A stretch of DNA of 64,000 nt from Novacetimonas maltaceti (lineage in GTDB: Bacteria > Pseudomonadota > Alphaproteobacteria > Acetobacterales > Acetobacteraceae). Below the pieces are notes generated by a model. That model saw only the letters and a program-made list of their open reading frames with translations. It searched no databases and was not told where the DNA came from. The DNA is taken from positions 27,260 through 91,259 of the forward strand of contig NZ_POTC01000011.1 of NCBI RefSeq assembly GCF_002906255.1, read 5' to 3'. The translations under genes were made by a program, and so were the position numbers. Below are positions 61,886-64,000 of the stretch, one piece after another (the first letter of the stretch is position 1; every line of letters starts with the position of its first letter).

Positions 61886-63661
61886 TCAGGCCGGGCGGGC
61901 GCTGCGCTTGCGCGACGAACCATGCGCGCCACCCCCACGCGGGCCGCCATGGCCGCCACCACCACCAAAGGGACGCGGGCGACGGCCGCCTGCGGGCGGG
62001 CGCGGACCCCGCGGTCCCATCGGACGGCGCGGCCCCGCGCCACCGGCGGGGGCGGAAGCCGGGGCGATCTGGACCTCGTCATTATCGATCGCGCCGATGC
62101 AGGAGCGGAACTTTTCCGCCGTGTCGGGTGCGATTTCAAACAGCGTCTGCGTATCGGCGATGCGGATCGCGCCGATATCGGACTTGCGCACCCCGCCAAG
62201 GCGGCAGATCAGCGGCACCAGCCATTTGGGATCGGCCTTGTCCTGGCGCCCGACACTCATGGAGAACCATTCCCCCGGTTCACGCGGGGCGTAATCACGG
62301 CCTTCACGCGGGGCGCGGGGGCCTTCGGCGCGGGGCGGGCGGCTGTCGGGCGTGATCTGGCGCACATTCTCCGGCTGCGGCAGGTGCGCGCGATAGGTGC
62401 GCAGCAGGGCCGCGGCCAGCTGTTCGGGCGAATGGCCTTCGGTCAGGCGCGAAATCAGTTCGCGGTCCGCTTCCGGCACTTCCTGCGACAGGGCGGGGTC
62501 CGCCAGCAGGCGCTGCGTGTCGAGCACGCGGATTTCGTCCGCGCTGGGAACGGCGGACCATGTGGCCGAAATCTTGGCCCCCATCATCAGGCGTTCCGCG
62601 CGGCGGCGCTGCGAGACGGGCACCATCAGCACGCACACGCCCTTGCGTCCCGCACGGCCGGTGCGGCCCGAACGGTGCAGCAGGGTGGCCGGGTCGGTCG
62701 GCAGGGAGGCATGGACCACCAGCGCAAGTGCGGGGATGTCGATGCCGCGCGCCGCAACATCGGTCGCGACGCAGACGCTGGCCTGCCCCTTGCGCAGGCT
62801 GTCGATGGCGCGGGTGCGTTCGGCCTGTCCCAGTTCGCCCGACAGCGCGACGGAGGAGAAGCCGCGTTCCACCAGCGCCGACTGCATGTGCCGCACCAGT
62901 TCACGCGTGGCGCAGAACACCATCGTCGTCGGGCTGTCGGTTTCACGCAGGACGTTGACGACCGAAGGGATGATTTCGCGCGCATCCGTCAGCAGCGCGC
63001 GATATTCGATATCCGCGTGCTGCTTGCTGCCCGACAGGGTGTCGATGCGCAGGGCGTCGTGCTGGTAACGCTTGGCGAGCGAGGCGATCTCACGCGCGAT
63101 GGTGGCGGAAAACAGCAGCGTGCGCCGCGTCTTCGGCATGGCGTCAAGCAGTTGTTCAAGCTCGTCACGGAAGCCGAGGTCGAGCATCTCGTCCGCCTCG
63201 TCGAGCACGACGACCCGCAGGTCCGTCATGACCAGTCGACCGCGCGACAGGTGGTCGCACAGGCGTCCGGGCGTGCCGACGACGATATGCGCGCCCATCT
63301 GCAGGGCACGTGCCTCGCGCCGGGCGTCCATGCCGCCGATGCACGAGACGATGCGCGCGCCCGCAGGGGCATACAGCCATGTCAGTTCCCGTGTGACCTG
63401 CATGGCCAGTTCGCGCGTGGGGGCGATGATGACCGCAAGCGGCGGTCCAGCCGGGCCAAGGCGTTCGTCACCGCCCAGCAGCGTATCGGCCATCGCCAGG
63501 CCGAAGGCGACCGTCTTGCCCGACCCGGTCTGGGCCGAGACGAGGAGGTCGCGCCCGTCGGCGGCAACGTCGAGGACGGCGGTCTGCACGGGCGTGGGGT
63601 TTTCATACCCGCGCTCGTCCAGCGCGCGTTGAAGTGCGGGATGGGTCTCAGGAAACGACAT
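61886..63661 (-). CDS. DEAD-box RNA helicase with DbpA-type C-terminal domain
   Basis: A 591-aa ATP-dependent RNA helicase. Motifs: Q-motif GYENPTPVQTAVL, Walker A AQTGSGKT, PTRELAMQ, GTPGRL, DEAD box LDEADEMLDLGF, SAT, and in domain 2 DVAARGIDIPALALVVHASL and HRSGRTGRAGRKG. After residue ~440 there is a DbpA/CsdA-type RNA-binding domain (FSMSVGRQDKADPKWLVPLICRLGGVRKSDIGAIRIAD) and an Arg/Gly-rich tail ending RKRSARPA. The ATG at 63661 is preferred over 63727. Probably involved in ribosome assembly or cold-shock RNA unfolding (DeaD-like). Confidence 0.95.
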   Translation of the reverse strand: MSFPETHPALQRALDERGYENPTPVQTAVLDVAADGRDLLVSAQTGSGKTVAFGLAMADTLLGGDERLGPAGPPLAVIIAPTRELAMQVTRELTWLYAPAGARIVSCIGGMDARREARALQMGAHIVVGTPGRLCDHLSRGRLVMTDLRVVVLDEADEMLDLGFRDELEQLLDAMPKTRRTLLFSATIAREIASLAKRYQHDALRIDTLSGSKQHADIEYRALLTDAREIIPSVVNVLRETDSPTTMVFCATRELVRHMQSALVERGFSSVALSGELGQAERTRAIDSLRKGQASVCVATDVAARGIDIPALALVVHASLPTDPATLLHRSGRTGRAGRKGVCVLMVPVSQRRRAERLMMGAKISATWSAVPSADEIRVLDTQRLLADPALSQEVPEADRELISRLTEGHSPEQLAAALLRTYRAHLPQPENVRQITPDSRPPRAEGPRAPREGRDYAPREPGEWFSMSVGRQDKADPKWLVPLICRLGGVRKSDIGAIRIADTQTLFEIAPDTAEKFRSCIGAIDNDEVQIAPASAPAGGAGPRRPMGPRGPRPPAGGRRPRPFGGGGGHGGPRGGGAHGSSRKRSARPA

Positions 63662-63849
63662 GTGATGAAGCAATCCGGGCAGAATAAATTCAGGGCGACG
63701 CAGGAGGAGAGGCCGCCGGCCCTTCATGCGTCATGGGGGAAGGGGGTGCATAAAGAAAGATGGCCTGAAATACCAGCAATAATGACGGACCCCGTCAAAG
63801 GCCCCTTCCGCGCGGGGATGCGCGACGGCCCGGCAGGCCTGATGTACGA

Positions 63850-63873
63850 AAGTTTTTGGTGAAGCTTTTTCCA
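63850..63873. repeat. Dispersed hairpin repeat, copy K interrupted by an IS
   Basis: GAAAGTTTTTGGTGAAGCTTTTTCC matches the first 24 bases of copy B. The match stops abruptly at about 63873, where the IS-like sequence (GGGTCTGTTGGGAATTA) begins, so the insertion is within the first hairpin. Confidence 0.75.
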
Positions 63874-63888
63874 GGGTCTGTTGGGAAT

Positions 63889-64000
63889 TACCGTGAATTG
63901 ATGATAGCGGCGGTGAGATAAATCATTGCTGCGAATGATCTGTCTGTCTTGTCGCTTCGCATGGCGATGCGCTTGAACTCCTTGAGTTTGCAGAAGAAGT
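63889..64000 (-). CDS. IS5-family transposase, C-terminal part (runs off the window)
   Basis: Only the last 36 codons are visible on the minus strand: ...FFCKLKEFKRIAMRSDKT, then DRSFAAMIYLTAAIINSR and a TAA at 63889-63891. The CKLKxFKRIAxRxDKTxRSF pattern is the typical C-terminus of IS5-type DDE transposases. The IS end is about 16 nt beyond the stop (GGGTCTGTTGGGAATTA). The rest of the element lies beyond 64000, so completeness cannot be judged. Confidence 0.88.

Overview
The window is high-GC chromosomal DNA from an acetic acid bacterium (Acetobacteraceae), probably near Komagataeibacter, Novacetimonas or Gluconacetobacter. That placement is inferred from the transaldolase/phosphoglucose isomerase fusion inside a complete pentose phosphate cluster, from the alphaproteobacterial type of L36, 6S RNA and DbpA-tailed helicase, and from an IS5-type element at the right edge. 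No plasmid, phage, CRISPR or secondary-metabolite locus is visible.

Layout. 1-3.2 kb: a polyol-type MFS permease, then an AT-rich patch with an orphan secreted protein. 3.2-5.3 kb (minus strand): a small coiled-coil protein, hisC and an ankyrin-repeat protein. 6.0-17.7 kb (plus strand): the metabolic core, in the order tkt, tal-pgi fusion, gnd, zwf, two HAD phosphatases, pgl, rpiA, gntK. These genes cover the oxidative and most of the non-oxidative pentose phosphate pathway plus gluconate entry. 17.8-23 kb: a low-Mr tyrosine phosphatase, an old-yellow-enzyme reductase, tRNA-Asp, a peroxide unit (ahpC and ahpD with divergent oxyR), rpmJ and a TPR protein. 23.3-30 kb: a minus-strand run epmB, efp, suhB, OmpA-like, MotA-like, MotB-like, with epmA divergent from epmB. 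EF-P and both enzymes of beta-lysylation therefore sit together. 30-33.7 kb: thiE and an unknown partner; then an unknown gene, zapA, 6S RNA, the 5-formyl-THF cyclo-ligase and a YmdB phosphoesterase. 33.8-42.6 kb: amn, tonB, an alpha/beta hydrolase, a quinone oxidoreductase, glnB-glnA, an aminotransferase and tRNA-His. 43-55 kb: an epimerase, a large membrane-anchored unknown, rplM-rpsI, small unknown genes, a secreted nuclease, ilvD, an AsmA-like protein, tRNA-Thr and a DsbA-like protein. 55-64 kb: a lytic transglycosylase, tRNA-Ser, lepA, an S24-type regulator lacking its catalytic serine, a DEAD-box helicase and the 3' end of an IS5-type transposase.

The most striking non-coding signal is a family of about ten copies of an ~82 bp element. 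Each full copy has two hairpins (a GAAGC arm and a GCCGCC arm) between imperfect inverted ends AAAAGTTTTTGG / CCAAAAACTTTT. Most copies lie where terminators would be useful, but one lies between the divergent epmB and epmA genes and one is interrupted by the IS. A second repeat of 52 bp occurs twice, identical and inverted. Two clean dyads with 6-nt spacers (upstream of tkt, and between rplM and its divergent neighbour) look like operators.

All functions are read from recognisable motifs and family resemblance. No searches or folding programs were run. Start codons were chosen from visible Shine-Dalgarno sequences where possible, and doubtful ones are stated. I found no convincing undescribed defence or biosynthetic system; the best candidates for new biology are the repeat family, the HAD pair in the pentose phosphate operon and the two dyads.
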